Assembly (NCBI RefSeq): GCF_027886425.1
Contig: NZ_CP115671.1
Span: 1,302,001-1,366,000 of the forward strand
Direction of reading: 5' to 3'
Length of the DNA: 64,000 bases
From: Brevundimonas vesicularis
GTDB lineage: Bacteria > Pseudomonadota > Alphaproteobacteria > Caulobacterales > Caulobacteraceae
A program made the position numbers and the translations under genes. A model generated the notes under the pieces. It was not told where the DNA came from. It was given only the letters and a program-made list of their open reading frames with translations, and searched no databases. This document shows, in pieces, positions 16,403 to 25,726 of the stretch (positions are counted from its first letter, which is position 1; each line of letters opens with the position of its first letter).

Positions 16403-17542
16403 TTGGCCGTCGCTATCGCCGTCACGAGAGAACGCCGCGAAGGCGAGACGCGCTGCGCCGTCACGCCTGAGACCGTGAAGAAGCTGATCGCCCTGGGCGC
16501 GACCGTCACGGTCGAGGCCGGGACCGGCCTTGGCTCCTCTATTCCTGACGCCGACTACGCCTCCGCCGGCGCGGTGGTGAAGCCGGACACCCGCGCCGTG
16601 CTGGACGGCGCCGACATCGTGCTGAAGGTGCGCGGCCCCACGGCCCAGGAAACTAGCGCGCTGAAGCCCGGCGCCATCGTTATCGCCATGCTGGACGCCT
16701 ATCGTGACAAGGCGACCGTCGACGCCCTGGCCGGGGCCAACGCCACCGCCTTCGCCATGGAGTTCGTGCCCCGCATAACCCGCGCCCAGGTCATGGACGT
16801 CTTGTCGTCCCAGGCGAATCTGGCGGGATACCGCGCGGTGATCGAGGCGGCTTACGCCTATGGCAAGGGCTTCCCAATGATGATGACGGCGGCCGGCACG
16901 GTCGCCGCCGCAAAGGTCTTCATCATGGGGGTGGGCGTCGCGGGCTTGCAAGCCATCGCCACCGCTCGTCGTCTGGGCGCGGTCGTCACCGCCACCGACG
17001 TCCGCCCCGCGACTAAGGAACAGGTCGAAAGCCTGGGCGCCAAATTCCTGGCCGTCGAGGACGAGGAATTCAAGAACGCCCAGACGGCCGGCGGCTACGC
17101 CAAACCCATGTCGGCCGAATATCAGGCCAAACAGGCCGAACTGACCGCGACCCATGTGCTCAAGCAGGACATCGTTATCACCACGGCTCTGATCCCCGGC
17201 CGCGCCGCGCCTGTGCTGCTGACCGCCGCCCATGTCGCCTCGATGAAGCCCGGCTCGGTCATCATCGATCTGGCGGTCGAGGCAGGCGGCAATGTCGAGG
17301 GCTCCAAGCTGAACGAGGTCGTGACCACCGCGAACGGCGTCACCATCGTCGGCTGGTCGAACCTGCCCGGCCGCATCGCCGCAGACGCCAGCGCCCTCTA
17401 CGCTCGCAACCTCACCGCCTTCGTCGGCCTGTTGATCAAGGACGGCGGTCTGGCGGTCGATCTCAAAGACGAAATCCTGAAGGCGGCGGTAGTCACCAAT
17501 GCCGGCGCCGTGGTGCATGAAGGTCTGAAGGGAACACACTGA
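16403..17542 (+). CDS. pntAA: NAD(P) transhydrogenase subunit alpha, part 1 (dI, NAD-binding)
   Basis: The product is 379 residues with a TTG start preceded by GAGGGG. It is the soluble dI domain that binds NAD(H), with the Rossmann block KVFIMGVGVAGLQAIATARR and the preceding alanine-dehydrogenase-like N-terminal domain (AVTRERREGETRCAVTPETV). The enzyme couples proton inflow to hydride transfer from NADH to NADP, supplying NADPH. The stop codon overlaps the pntAB start (TGATG), a sign of translational coupling. Confidence 0.95.
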   Translation: MAVAIAVTRERREGETRCAVTPETVKKLIALGATVTVEAGTGLGSSIPDADYASAGAVVKPDTRAVLDGADIVLKVRGPTAQETSALKPGAIVIAMLDAYRDKATVDALAGANATAFAMEFVPRITRAQVMDVLSSQANLAGYRAVIEAAYAYGKGFPMMMTAAGTVAAAKVFIMGVGVAGLQAIATARRLGAVVTATDVRPATKEQVESLGAKFLAVEDEEFKNAQTAGGYAKPMSAEYQAKQAELTATHVLKQDIVITTALIPGRAAPVLLTAAHVASMKPGSVIIDLAVEAGGNVEGSKLNEVVTTANGVTIVGWSNLPGRIAADASALYARNLTAFVGLLIKDGGLAVDLKDEILKAAVVTNAGAVVHEGLKGTH

Positions 17543-17889
17543 TGGAACATGTCGATCCCACCGTCTTCCGCCTGGCCATCTTCGTGCTGGCCATCTTCGT
17601 CGGCTATTACGTCGTCTGGAGCGTGACGCCGGCCCTGCATACGCCGCTGATGGCCGTGACCAACGCCATTTCCAGCGTCATCATCGTCGGCGGCCTGATC
17701 GCCGCGGCGGCCGTGTCCGGTGACGCGACCGGCCCCAGCGCCTGGATCGCCAAGGGCGCCGGCGTGCTCGCCGTCACCCTGGCCAGCGTCAACATCTTCG
17801 GCGGCTTCATGGTCACGCGGCGGATGCTGGCCATGTACAAGAAGAAGGAAAGGCCCGCTGCCAAGGCCGCTTCCGAGGCGTCTTCGTGA
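17542..17889 (+). CDS. pntAB: NAD(P) transhydrogenase subunit alpha, part 2 (membrane)
   Basis: The product is 115 residues with about three or four membrane helices (LAIFVLAIFVGYYVVWSV, AVTNAISSVIIVGGLIAAAA, GVLAVTLASVNIFGGFMVTR), corresponding to the C-terminal membrane part of E. coli PntA. It ends in a short Lys/Ala tail. It overlaps pntAA by one base and the next gene by four bases. Confidence 0.93.
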   Translation: MEHVDPTVFRLAIFVLAIFVGYYVVWSVTPALHTPLMAVTNAISSVIIVGGLIAAAAVSGDATGPSAWIAKGAGVLAVTLASVNIFGGFMVTRRMLAMYKKKERPAAKAASEASS

Positions 17890-18152
17890 CGGACGCTGCG
17901 CAGATCGCCATCACCGGATCCTGGGTCGCGACCGGCATCGGCTTCGGCCTGTGGCTGTACGGCTGGTTCGGGGCCAAGACTCCAATCAAGCGTCAGCGGC
18001 TGCATGACTGCGGCATCGCCCTGGTCTTTTCGGCCATTCTGGTTCGCGTGGTGACGCAGGATCGGCCGTTGGGCGTCTTCGAATGGGCCCTGTTCTTCAT
18101 CGGCCCGCTGTTCATCGCCGCCGCCCTGTGGCGGCTGGCCCGCACGTCTTGA
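17886..18152 (+). CDS. Small membrane protein encoded within the pnt operon
   Basis: The product is 88 residues with a GTG start that overlaps the pntAB stop (GTGA). Three hydrophobic segments are visible: SWVATGIGFGLWLYGWFG, DCGIALVFSAILVRVV and WALFFIGPLFIAAALWRLA. A polar loop lies between the first two (AKTPIKRQRLHD). I do not recognise a named family. The overlap and its place between pntAB and pntB show that it is translated with the transhydrogenase. A role as an accessory or assembly subunit is inference. Confidence 0.75.
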   Translation: MTDAAQIAITGSWVATGIGFGLWLYGWFGAKTPIKRQRLHDCGIALVFSAILVRVVTQDRPLGVFEWALFFIGPLFIAAALWRLARTS

Positions 18153-18165
18153 GGGGAGGGGCGTG

Positions 18166-19587
18166 ATGAACGCATCTTTGGCCGCACTGGCCTATCTGGT
18201 TTCAGGCGTCCTGTTCATCCTTTCGCTGCGGGGGCTGTCCAGCCCGGAGACCAGCCGCCAAGGCAACACCTTCGGCATGGTCGGCATGGCGCTGGCCATC
18301 GGCGTGACCCTGCTGACCCTGGGCACGACGGGGGCGCTGGATACCGTGACCCTGGCCCTGATCGCGGGCGGCGTCATCGTCGGCGGCGGGGCAGGCGCCC
18401 TGATCGCCAAGCGCGTGGCCATGACCGACATGCCGCAGCTGGTCGCGGCCTTCCACAGTCTGGTCGGCATGGCCGCCTGCCTCGTCGCCATCGGCGCGAT
18501 CTATGCGCCCGAGGCCTTTGGAATCCTGTCCGACGACGGAAACGGCATCAAGACGCTGTCGATCATCGAACTCAGCCTCGGCGTCGCCATAGGGGCCATC
18601 ACCTTCACCGGCTCAGTCATCGCCTTCGCCAAGCTGAACGGAAACATGAGCGGCGCGCCGATCATCCTGCCGGCGCGGCATCTGATCAATGTCGGCCTGG
18701 CGCTGGGTCTGGTCTTCCTGATCGGCATCCTGATCGGCACGAACGGCGCGGCGACCTGGGCCTTCTGGGGCGTCTTCGTGATCGCCCTGATTCTGGGCGC
18801 AACCCTGATCATTCCCATCGGCGGCGCCGACATGCCGGTCGTGGTGTCGATGCTGAACTCCTATTCCGGCTGGGCGGCGGCGGCGCTGGGCTTCACGCTG
18901 GAGAACATCGCCCTGATCATCACCGGCGCCCTGGTCGGATCGTCGGGCGCGATCCTCAGCTACATCATGTGCAAGGGCATGAACCGCAGCTTCGTCTCGG
19001 TGATCCTGGGCGGCTTCGGCGGCGGGGATGCGGCGGCCGGTCCCGCCGGCGCCAAGGAGACGCGGCCGGTCAAACAGGGCTCGGCCGAGGACGCCGCCTT
19101 CATCATGAAGAATGCGTCCAAGGTCATCATCGTGCCCGGCTACGGGATGGCGGTGGCCCAGGCCCAGCATGCGCTGCGCGAAATGGCCGACAAGCTAAAG
19201 GAGGAGGGGGTCGAGGTGAAATACGCCATCCACCCCGTCGCCGGTCGGATGCCGGGCCATATGAACGTCCTGCTGGCCGAGGCCAACGTTCCCTATGACG
19301 AGGTGTTCGAACTGGAGGACATCAACGCCGAGTTCGCCACCGCCGACGTCGCCTTCGTCATCGGCGCCAACGACGTGACCAACCCGGCGGCCAAGACCGA
19401 CCCGACCAGCGCCATCTACGGCATGCCGATCCTGGACGTGGAAAAGGCCGGCACCGTCCTGTTCATCAAGCGCGGCATGGGCTCGGGCTATGCCGGGGTC
19501 GAGAACGAACTCTTCTTCCGCGACAACACCATGATGCTGTTCGCCGACGCCAAGAAGATGGTCGAAGGGATCGTGAAGGGGCTTTGA
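18166..19587 (+). CDS. pntB: NAD(P) transhydrogenase subunit beta
   Basis: The product is 473 residues from ATG 18166. A GTG three bases earlier is also in frame, but the GGGGAGGGG ribosome-binding site fits the ATG better. The N-terminal half holds the multi-helix proton channel domain (dII). The C-terminal half is the NADP-binding dIII with GYGMAVAQAQHALREMADKL, HPVAGRMPGHMNVLLAEANV and GANDVTNPAA. It completes the PntAA-AB-B complex. Confidence 0.95.
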   Translation: MNASLAALAYLVSGVLFILSLRGLSSPETSRQGNTFGMVGMALAIGVTLLTLGTTGALDTVTLALIAGGVIVGGGAGALIAKRVAMTDMPQLVAAFHSLVGMAACLVAIGAIYAPEAFGILSDDGNGIKTLSIIELSLGVAIGAITFTGSVIAFAKLNGNMSGAPIILPARHLINVGLALGLVFLIGILIGTNGAATWAFWGVFVIALILGATLIIPIGGADMPVVVSMLNSYSGWAAAALGFTLENIALIITGALVGSSGAILSYIMCKGMNRSFVSVILGGFGGGDAAAGPAGAKETRPVKQGSAEDAAFIMKNASKVIIVPGYGMAVAQAQHALREMADKLKEEGVEVKYAIHPVAGRMPGHMNVLLAEANVPYDEVFELEDINAEFATADVAFVIGANDVTNPAAKTDPTSAIYGMPILDVEKAGTVLFIKRGMGSGYAGVENELFFRDNTMMLFADAKKMVEGIVKGL

Positions 19588-19590
19588 GCC

Positions 19591-19995
19591 ATGGCCAGCA
19601 CGCCCAAGACCGGCCCCACAGACGCCTCTGTCGATGACTTCTTGTCTGCGATCGACGATCCACGCCGACGGTCTGACGCTCATGCCGTCGCCGCGCTTAT
19701 GTCGGAGATTACCGGTGAACCGGCCGTGCTCTGGGGATCGTCCATCATCGGGTTCGGCAACGACGGCGGCCCCAAGGGCGGCTGGCCGCTGATCAGCTTC
19801 TCGCCGCGAAAAGCCAATCTGGTGCTTTATGTCGCTGGGGATTTCCCTGAACGTGCCGAGCTTATCGCCCGCCTAGGCAAGGTGAAGACCGGCGTGGGCT
19901 GCCTCTATGTTTCGCGTCTGGAAGATGTCGATCAGGCGGTTCTGCGGGACCTTTGCGGTCGCGCTGTTCGCGCGGTCAAAACCAGCTCGGACTGA
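19591..19995 (+). CDS. DUF1801 domain protein
   Basis: The product is 134 residues of the DUF1801/YdhG-like fold, recognised by EITGEPAVLWGSSIIGFG, PLISFSPRKANLVLY and GKVKTGVGCLYVSRLEDVD. It is cytoplasmic, without a signal. The biochemical role of the family is unknown. It starts three bases after pntB ends, so it is probably read through from the pnt operon without a functional link. Confidence 0.85.
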   Translation: MASTPKTGPTDASVDDFLSAIDDPRRRSDAHAVAALMSEITGEPAVLWGSSIIGFGNDGGPKGGWPLISFSPRKANLVLYVAGDFPERAELIARLGKVKTGVGCLYVSRLEDVDQAVLRDLCGRAVRAVKTSSD

Positions 19996-20046
19996 AGTCT
20001 CTTCAGACCCCTATCGCGCAACCTTGACCGGCGCTATCACGCGTCC

Positions 20047-21153
20047 GTGAACACAGTGTCCGGACCCCTTCCTGCCGCCCATCGCCGTTTCGAGGCCTTG
20101 GATTCCCTGCGCGGTGTGTGCGCCATCCTTGTCGTGATGTTCCACATGCCGGTCGCAAGTCACTGGCGCGACTGGGATTTCATTCAGCATTCCTATCTGT
20201 TCGTCGACTATTTCTTCGTTCTGTCGGGCTTCGTCATCGCTCATGCCTATGCGAAACGACTGAAGTCGGGACGCGACGCCGGGCGATTCATGGTGCGGCG
20301 CTTCGGGCGGATTTGGCCGCTGCATCTGCTGATGCTGGCGGCCTTCATCGGGCTGGAGATGGCGCGGCTGGTCTTTCATTTCGATAGCGCGCCGCCGTTC
20401 ACGCGGGATCGGTCGATCGAGGCGATCTTCACTAATCTGGCGCTGATCCAGGCCTGGCATGTGCATCCCTATCTGACCTGGAACGGGCCGTCGTGGACGC
20501 TCAGCGCCGAATGGGCCTGCTATCTGATCTTCGCAGGGCTGGTGCTGATTGCGCCCAAGCGGTTCCGCTGGATCGGCCTGGTGCTGGCGATCATCGGCGG
20601 CGTGCTGGTGCTCAGCTACGCCCGGCGCTGGATGAACACGACCTATGACTTCGCCGTGCCGCGCGCGGTCTATGGCTTCTTCCTGGGCTGCCTGATGCAG
20701 GGGCTGTGGACGCACATTCCGCGGCTCAAGGGCGGCGCCGCGACGCTGTTGGAGGTCGCGGCCATCGTCTCGGCCTGCGTCTTCATCGGCTATGCGCAGG
20801 GCCCGATCACCGTCGCGGTCACCTTGATCTTCGTGGCGCTGATCTGGGTCTTCGCCGGCGAGGAGGGGGCGCTGTCACGCGTGCTGGACCACCCGGCTCT
20901 GGTCACCCTGGGGCGCTGGTCGTTCGCCATCTACATGGTCCATATGTTCATCCTGACCGTGATGATGATCGTGGCCAGGAAGCTGGACCGGGTCCCCGTT
21001 CGTCGCATCGACTTCGGCTCTGTCTGGCTGAACGACCTGTTCGCCGTCGCCATGTTCGGCTTCATTGTCGCGGTCGCCGTGGCGGCTCACCGACTGGTCG
21101 AGCAACCGGCCCAGCGCATGATCGACCGCTGGACCAAGCCCAAGGCGGCCTGA
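20047..21153 (+). CDS. Acyltransferase 3 family (OafA-like) membrane protein
   Basis: The product is 368 residues with a GTG start, an N-terminal RFEALDSLRGVCAILVVMFH block and about ten membrane helices; the cytoplasmic-side motif DYFFVLSGFVIAHAY is present. Proteins of this family transfer acyl (often acetyl) groups to surface polysaccharides, peptidoglycan or lipids. There is no C-terminal SGNH domain. No polysaccharide genes lie nearby, so the acceptor is unknown. Confidence 0.88.
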   Translation: MNTVSGPLPAAHRRFEALDSLRGVCAILVVMFHMPVASHWRDWDFIQHSYLFVDYFFVLSGFVIAHAYAKRLKSGRDAGRFMVRRFGRIWPLHLLMLAAFIGLEMARLVFHFDSAPPFTRDRSIEAIFTNLALIQAWHVHPYLTWNGPSWTLSAEWACYLIFAGLVLIAPKRFRWIGLVLAIIGGVLVLSYARRWMNTTYDFAVPRAVYGFFLGCLMQGLWTHIPRLKGGAATLLEVAAIVSACVFIGYAQGPITVAVTLIFVALIWVFAGEEGALSRVLDHPALVTLGRWSFAIYMVHMFILTVMMIVARKLDRVPVRRIDFGSVWLNDLFAVAMFGFIVAVAVAAHRLVEQPAQRMIDRWTKPKAA

Positions 21154-21155
21154 GG

Positions 21156-21380
21156 TCAGGCGGCCATCCGCCATTCGGGGGCCATGTCGCCGGCGCGGCC
21201 TTCGTCCCACAGCATGTCCTCGTCCGAATAGCGGCTGCTGGCGGCCGCCGAGATGACGTCGACCACCTGTTCCTCCAGACGGTCCCAGATCACGGCGAGG
21301 TCGGACGACCCGTCGGCCGCGCATGGGACGATGATGTAGCGGCTGGCGTTGACGGTCTGGGTGGGTTCGAAACGCGCCAT
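21156..21380 (-). CDS. Small hypothetical protein
   Basis: The product is 74 residues, acidic and soluble, beginning MARFEPTQTVNASRYIIVPC and ending in MLWDEGRAGDMAPEWRMAA. There is no recognisable domain or signal. AGGAGAT precedes the start on the minus strand. It is convergent with the acyltransferase (two bases between stops) and divergent from the WYL regulator, so it could be a target of that regulator; this is inference. Confidence 0.6.
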   Translation of the reverse strand: MARFEPTQTVNASRYIIVPCAADGSSDLAVIWDRLEEQVVDVISAAASSRYSDEDMLWDEGRAGDMAPEWRMAA

Positions 21381-21471
21381 CTGATAATCTCCTGAAGCGG
21401 GGGCCTCTTGTCGATGATGTCGTTATGAAGCAGTGTTGCGTCAGAAACGGACGTAGGGATCGGCGAAAGCA

Positions 21472-22461
21472 TTGAGACACGACAAGGCGGCGATGGTGAT
21501 CGATCTGGCGCGCCGCATGGCCGCCAGCGCCGAAGGGCTGAGCCTGGACGAGATCGCGCGCGACATGCGCGTCGGCCGCCGCACCGCCGAACGGATGCGC
21601 GACGCGGTTCTGATGCTGTTTCCCCAGGTGGACGAGGTCTCGGACCCGCCGTCCAAACGCTGGCGCATCCGGGGCGGTCTGTCGGCCTTCGAACAGGCCC
21701 CGACGGCGACCGAAATGCTGGAATTGTCCAAGGCCGCGACCGCTCTGCGCGCCGCCGGCGAACCGGCGCGCGCCACGGCGCTGGAGGGGCTGGAGCGCAA
21801 GCTGAAGGCGGCGATGCGTTCGACCACGCTGAATCGGATGGCGCCGGATCTGGAGGCCCTGGTCCGGGCCGAGACCATTGCGGTCCAGGCCGGGCCGCGC
21901 CCCTCCGCCGACGAGGCCATGCTGACCGCTATCCGCGCGGCGGTGCTGGCGCAGCAGCCCTTGGGCTTCACCTATTCCCGTCCGGGCGCCGAGCCGCGTC
22001 GGCGCAGCGTGGCGCCCTGCGGCGTCATGTTCGGCCGGGCCAACTATCTGGTCGCCGCCGACCGCGAGACGGGCCGCATCCAGACCTTCCGTCTGGACCG
22101 GATGAGCCACGTCGCCCCGCAGGAGGGGATGGCCGTCCCGCCCGCCGATTTCGACCTCGGCGTCTTCGCCAGCCAGTCCTTCGGCATCTATCAGGACGAG
22201 ATAGAGGACGTCGTGCTGCGCATCGCGCCCGACGGCGCGGCCGAGGCCAGGGGCTGGCGCTGGCACCCGACCCAGTCGTTTGAGGACCAGTCGGACGGCG
22301 GCGTGATCGTGCGGTTCCGCGCCTCGGGCATGCGCGAGCTGGCCTGGCATCTGTTCACCTGGGGCGAGCAGGTGCAGATCCTGGCGCCGGAGCGGCTAAA
22401 GGCCGTGATGGCCGGCGAACTGGCGGCGGCGGGGCGCGCCTTGGAACGGGCCTCAGCCTGA
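21472..22461 (+). CDS. WYL-domain transcriptional regulator with N-terminal helix-turn-helix
   Basis: The product is 329 residues with a TTG start. Residues about 8-60 form a DeoR/YafY-type winged helix (LSLDEIARDMRVGRRTAERM). The WYL domain follows at about 155-225 (FGRANYLVAADRETGRIQTF), and a WCX-type C-terminus ends the protein (FRASGMRELAWHLFTWGEQV). WYL proteins sense ligands, often nucleic-acid or nucleotide related, and commonly regulate DNA-damage or defence genes. No defence genes are adjacent; the only close neighbour is the divergent 74-residue protein. Confidence 0.85.
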   Translation: MRHDKAAMVIDLARRMAASAEGLSLDEIARDMRVGRRTAERMRDAVLMLFPQVDEVSDPPSKRWRIRGGLSAFEQAPTATEMLELSKAATALRAAGEPARATALEGLERKLKAAMRSTTLNRMAPDLEALVRAETIAVQAGPRPSADEAMLTAIRAAVLAQQPLGFTYSRPGAEPRRRSVAPCGVMFGRANYLVAADRETGRIQTFRLDRMSHVAPQEGMAVPPADFDLGVFASQSFGIYQDEIEDVVLRIAPDGAAEARGWRWHPTQSFEDQSDGGVIVRFRASGMRELAWHLFTWGEQVQILAPERLKAVMAGELAAAGRALERASA

Positions 22462-22533
22462 CGAAACCGTAAGCTGACGCGGCGCGTTGACGACCGCTAG
22501 GCTTCGCGCCGAGCGCCCTTCAGGAGATCGCCC

Positions 22534-23967
22534 TTGCGCGTCCACGCCTTCGCCTCGTCCGCCGTTTTGGCCCTCGCCCTTATGAGCGGCGCCTGCGCCG
22601 CAGGGCCCATGTCGGCGCCGGCGACCCTTCAGGAGGAAGGCGGACCCCAGGTGACGGTGACCCGCGACGGCGATCACCTCAACATCGACTATCGCTTCGG
22701 GCGCGACGTGCCGGTCTGGGCCTTCCAGGATTCGGCGCTGGAACAGGATTCGCGCCAGCCCTGGCGGCCGCGCCAATGGACGGTCGAGACGGCCGGCGTC
22801 GTCATGGATCGACGCGGCCATTACGACATCATCCGCAGCACCGACGGCGGTCCCGTGCCGCGCGAAGTCCGCTTCCGCGTTCGACCGCAGGCGGTGGATA
22901 TTGAGGCCGAGTATCCGACCCTGCTGTTCTCCAATGGCGCGGTGGCGCTGCCGACCCGGCAACTGGACGTCTTCGCCCTGCCGTCGGCACAGGCGGCCGA
23001 ACAGGTGCCGGACGACCTGAACCGGATCCGGCTGGATGGCGGTCCCTCGCGCGTGACGTGGCGCGATGAGAACGGACCCGTCCTGTTCAACGGGCGCCGC
23101 CGCGACGAACTGACCACGACGGACGAGCGCAGCTATGTCCTGCTGGGCGAGGCGACGGTCACCCCGGGGGATGGCCTGTCGACCGTCATGGACCCCAATC
23201 TGCCGCCTTGGATCGGCGAGGAGGTCCGCGGCTTTGCGCCGCGTGTCGGTCACTACTACCGCGATCGCCTGGGTGCGCCGGGCTCCGGCGGCGATACGCC
23301 CATCGTCATGGTGGCCTGGAACGGGCCGACCGAAAGCATGACGAGCATGGGGGGCAGCGTCCTTCCGGGCCTAATCGTCATGTCGTTCGAGGGGCGGGGC
23401 GTGACATCGCCCCAGCCGGAAATCGTGGAGCGTTCGCGCTGGTTCATCGGCCATGAGGGGGCGCATTTCTGGCTGGGGCAGACGGTGCGCTACGCCTTCG
23501 CCGACGAGGCCTGGATCACCGAGGGCGGGGCCGACCTGATGGCCGTCCGCGCGCTGAAGGCCTTGGACGCAAACTATGACGACCGGGCCGAACTTCAGTC
23601 CGAGTTGGACGACTGCGTCAACCTGGCCCGCCAGCCGGTCGCCCAGGCCGGCGCCCGGGGCGAACACCGCGCCTACTACGCCTGCGGGGCCGTCTTCGCC
23701 CTGGCGGCGGAGGGCGCGCAACGCCAGCGGACCGGCGGCGACTGGTTCGACTTCCTCAGACCTCTGCTGCACCAGCCGGACAGCGTACTCAGCCGCGAGG
23801 AATGGCTGACGGCCCTCACCCGGACATCGCGCGACCCGTCGCTGCGCGGCGATGTCGAGCGGCTGCTGGACCAGGGCGCGCCCGATCCGTCCGCCGTCAT
23901 CGCGCGCCTGTTCCAGCGCACCGGCGTGGCCTTCCGGATGATCGACGGCCGCGTGGTCCTGAGCTGA
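22534..23967 (+). CDS. M1-like gluzincin metallopeptidase, secreted or lipoprotein
   Basis: The product is 477 residues with a TTG start after an AGGAG site. The N-terminal signal (LALALMSGACAAG) carries a lipobox-like Cys. The zinc motif HEGAH is at 307-311 and the third ligand Glu330 follows after exactly 18 residues (WITEGGADLM), the spacing of M1 aminopeptidases. The N-terminal 250 residues are beta-rich, as in M1/M61 proteins. The usual GAMEN substrate-binding motif is not seen; MGGSVLPGLIVMS lies in that region. It probably acts in the periplasm. Substrate unknown. Confidence 0.75.
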   Translation: MRVHAFASSAVLALALMSGACAAGPMSAPATLQEEGGPQVTVTRDGDHLNIDYRFGRDVPVWAFQDSALEQDSRQPWRPRQWTVETAGVVMDRRGHYDIIRSTDGGPVPREVRFRVRPQAVDIEAEYPTLLFSNGAVALPTRQLDVFALPSAQAAEQVPDDLNRIRLDGGPSRVTWRDENGPVLFNGRRRDELTTTDERSYVLLGEATVTPGDGLSTVMDPNLPPWIGEEVRGFAPRVGHYYRDRLGAPGSGGDTPIVMVAWNGPTESMTSMGGSVLPGLIVMSFEGRGVTSPQPEIVERSRWFIGHEGAHFWLGQTVRYAFADEAWITEGGADLMAVRALKALDANYDDRAELQSELDDCVNLARQPVAQAGARGEHRAYYACGAVFALAAEGAQRQRTGGDWFDFLRPLLHQPDSVLSREEWLTALTRTSRDPSLRGDVERLLDQGAPDPSAVIARLFQRTGVAFRMIDGRVVLS

Positions 23968-24035
23968 ATCCGATCGCAGGCGCTGGCGCTGGTCATCGGA
24001 TTGAACCCGAACCTTGGCCGTGGCGTTGTGGCGGG

Positions 24036-24569
24036 ATGAAAACAGCCTTGATCCCGATGGCGGGCGCGATCGCCCTTCTGGCCGCCTGCGACGATCACGA
24101 GGTCAATCCGCCAAACGAACCGGCGGTGCCCCTGCGCACGCCCGAAGCCATGCAGCCGGTCGAACCGCCTGGACCGTCGTCTCTGGCCGGGCGGGGGCCG
24201 CGCAGCTTCGTGGGCGTTTGGGCGGCGAACCCGCAATGGTGCGCCCGGCCTCAGGGCGAACGCAGCCCGATCACCCTGACGCCCCTGCGCTTCGACGCCT
24301 ACGGCCGCAACTGCGACATCGCCAGCATTGACGAGACGGGTTCCGGCTATGTCGCGGTTCTGCGATGCGCGGGGCGGGCTCGGACCGAGCGGGTGCATAT
24401 GAGCACGAGCGGCGACGTGATGAACCTGACCTATGTCGATCAGGACATGAAGACGGTGAAACTGGCGCGCTGCCCCGGTTCGCCGCGCGCGCCCGATCCC
24501 GCCAATCCGCTGGAAAAGATGATGAAGAAGGACGGGGCCGAAACCCCGCCTGCCGCGCCGCCTAGTTGA
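24036..24569 (+). CDS. Putative lipoprotein of unknown function
   Basis: The product is 177 residues beginning MKTALIPMAGAIALLAAC, a clear lipoprotein signal (lipobox LAAC). A proline-rich linker follows, then a small domain with GVWAANPQWC, DAYGRNCDIASIDE and YVAVLRCAG containing three to four cysteines. The C-terminus is Pro/Ala-rich. The upstream in-frame extension was rejected because it would bury the signal. Its 3' end overlaps the convergent ychF by eight bases. No function can be assigned. Confidence 0.75.
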   Translation: MKTALIPMAGAIALLAACDDHEVNPPNEPAVPLRTPEAMQPVEPPGPSSLAGRGPRSFVGVWAANPQWCARPQGERSPITLTPLRFDAYGRNCDIASIDETGSGYVAVLRCAGRARTERVHMSTSGDVMNLTYVDQDMKTVKLARCPGSPRAPDPANPLEKMMKKDGAETPPAAPPS

Positions 24570-25656
24570 ACAGGAAGTTCATCACGTCGCCGTCCTTGAC
24601 GACATAAGACTTGCCTTCAGCGCGCAGCTTGCCGGCCTCGCGCGCCTTGGCTTCCCCACGCAGAGCGACAAAGTCGTCGAAAGCGATGGTCTCGGCGCGA
24701 ATGAAGCCCTTTTCGAAGTCGGTGTGGATCACGCCGGCCGCCTGGGGCGCGGTGTCGCCGACATTGATGGTCCAGGCGCGGGCTTCCTTGGGCCCGACCG
24801 TGAAATAGGTCTGCAGGCCCAGCAGCTTGTAGGCCTCGCGGATCAGACGGTTCAGGCCGGGTTCTTCCAGACCCAGGGTCTCCAGGAACTCCTTCTGCTC
24901 CTCGTCGTCCAGCACGGCGATCTCGGACTCGATCTGGGCCGAGATGACGACCGAGTTGGCGTTGTCCTGGGCGGCGCGGGCCGCGACCTTGTCGGACAGG
25001 TCGTTGCCCTTGTCGGCCGAGCCTTCCTCGACGTTCGAGACATAGAGGGCGGGAAGCGCCGTCAGCAGTTGCAGCATGTGCCAGGCCTTGATGTCCTCCT
25101 TGGACACCTCGGCGGTGCGAGCGGGCTTGCCGGCGTTCAGCTGGGCCAGGGCCAGATCGACCAGCTTCAGCGTCAGGACGGATTCCTTGTCGCCGCCCTT
25201 GGCGCGCTTCTCCAGCTGCGGGCGGCGGCGCTCCAGGCTTTCCATGTCGGCCAGCATCAGTTCGGTCTCGATGATCTCCAGGTCGGCGATCGGATCGATG
25301 CGGTCCTCGACGTGGGTGATGTCGTCATCCACGAAGCAGCGGGCGACGAAGGCCACGGCGTCGCAGTCGCGGATGTTGGCCAGGAACTGGTTGCCCAGGC
25401 CTTCGCCCTTGGACGCGCCACGCACCAGACCGGCGACGTCGACGAAGGTGATGCGGGCCGGGATGATCTCTTTCGATCCAGCGATCTCGGCCAGGGCGTT
25501 CAGACGCGCCTCGGGCACGGCCACATCGCCGGTGTTCGGCTCGATGGTGCAGAACGGATAGTTGGCCGCCTGGGCCGCCGCCGTCTTGGTCAGGGCGTTG
25601 AACAGGGTGGACTTGCCGACGTTGGGCAGGCCGACGATCGCGACTTTAAGAGCCAT
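24562..25656 (-). CDS. ychF: Ribosome-binding ATPase YchF (Obg family)
   Basis: The product is 364 residues. The P-loop GLPNVGKSTLFNALT is at the N-terminus and the G3 region FVDVAGLVRGASKGEGLGNQ follows. A coiled-coil insertion and the C-terminal TGS domain (KGFIRAETIAFDDF) complete the protein. YchF prefers ATP over GTP because the NKxD motif is altered (here YVSNVEE). It is cytoplasmic and binds ribosomes. In many proteobacteria it directly follows pth; here four genes intervene. Confidence 0.96.
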   Translation of the reverse strand: MALKVAIVGLPNVGKSTLFNALTKTAAAQAANYPFCTIEPNTGDVAVPEARLNALAEIAGSKEIIPARITFVDVAGLVRGASKGEGLGNQFLANIRDCDAVAFVARCFVDDDITHVEDRIDPIADLEIIETELMLADMESLERRRPQLEKRAKGGDKESVLTLKLVDLALAQLNAGKPARTAEVSKEDIKAWHMLQLLTALPALYVSNVEEGSADKGNDLSDKVAARAAQDNANSVVISAQIESEIAVLDDEEQKEFLETLGLEEPGLNRLIREAYKLLGLQTYFTVGPKEARAWTINVGDTAPQAAGVIHTDFEKGFIRAETIAFDDFVALRGEAKAREAGKLRAEGKSYVVKDGDVMNFLFN

Positions 25657-25726
25657 GGTATTCCTCGTGAGGCGCGAGCCTTTAGCGGGTTCAGAGCCGT
25701 TTGTCAGGCTCGCGCTTCAACTGAGG

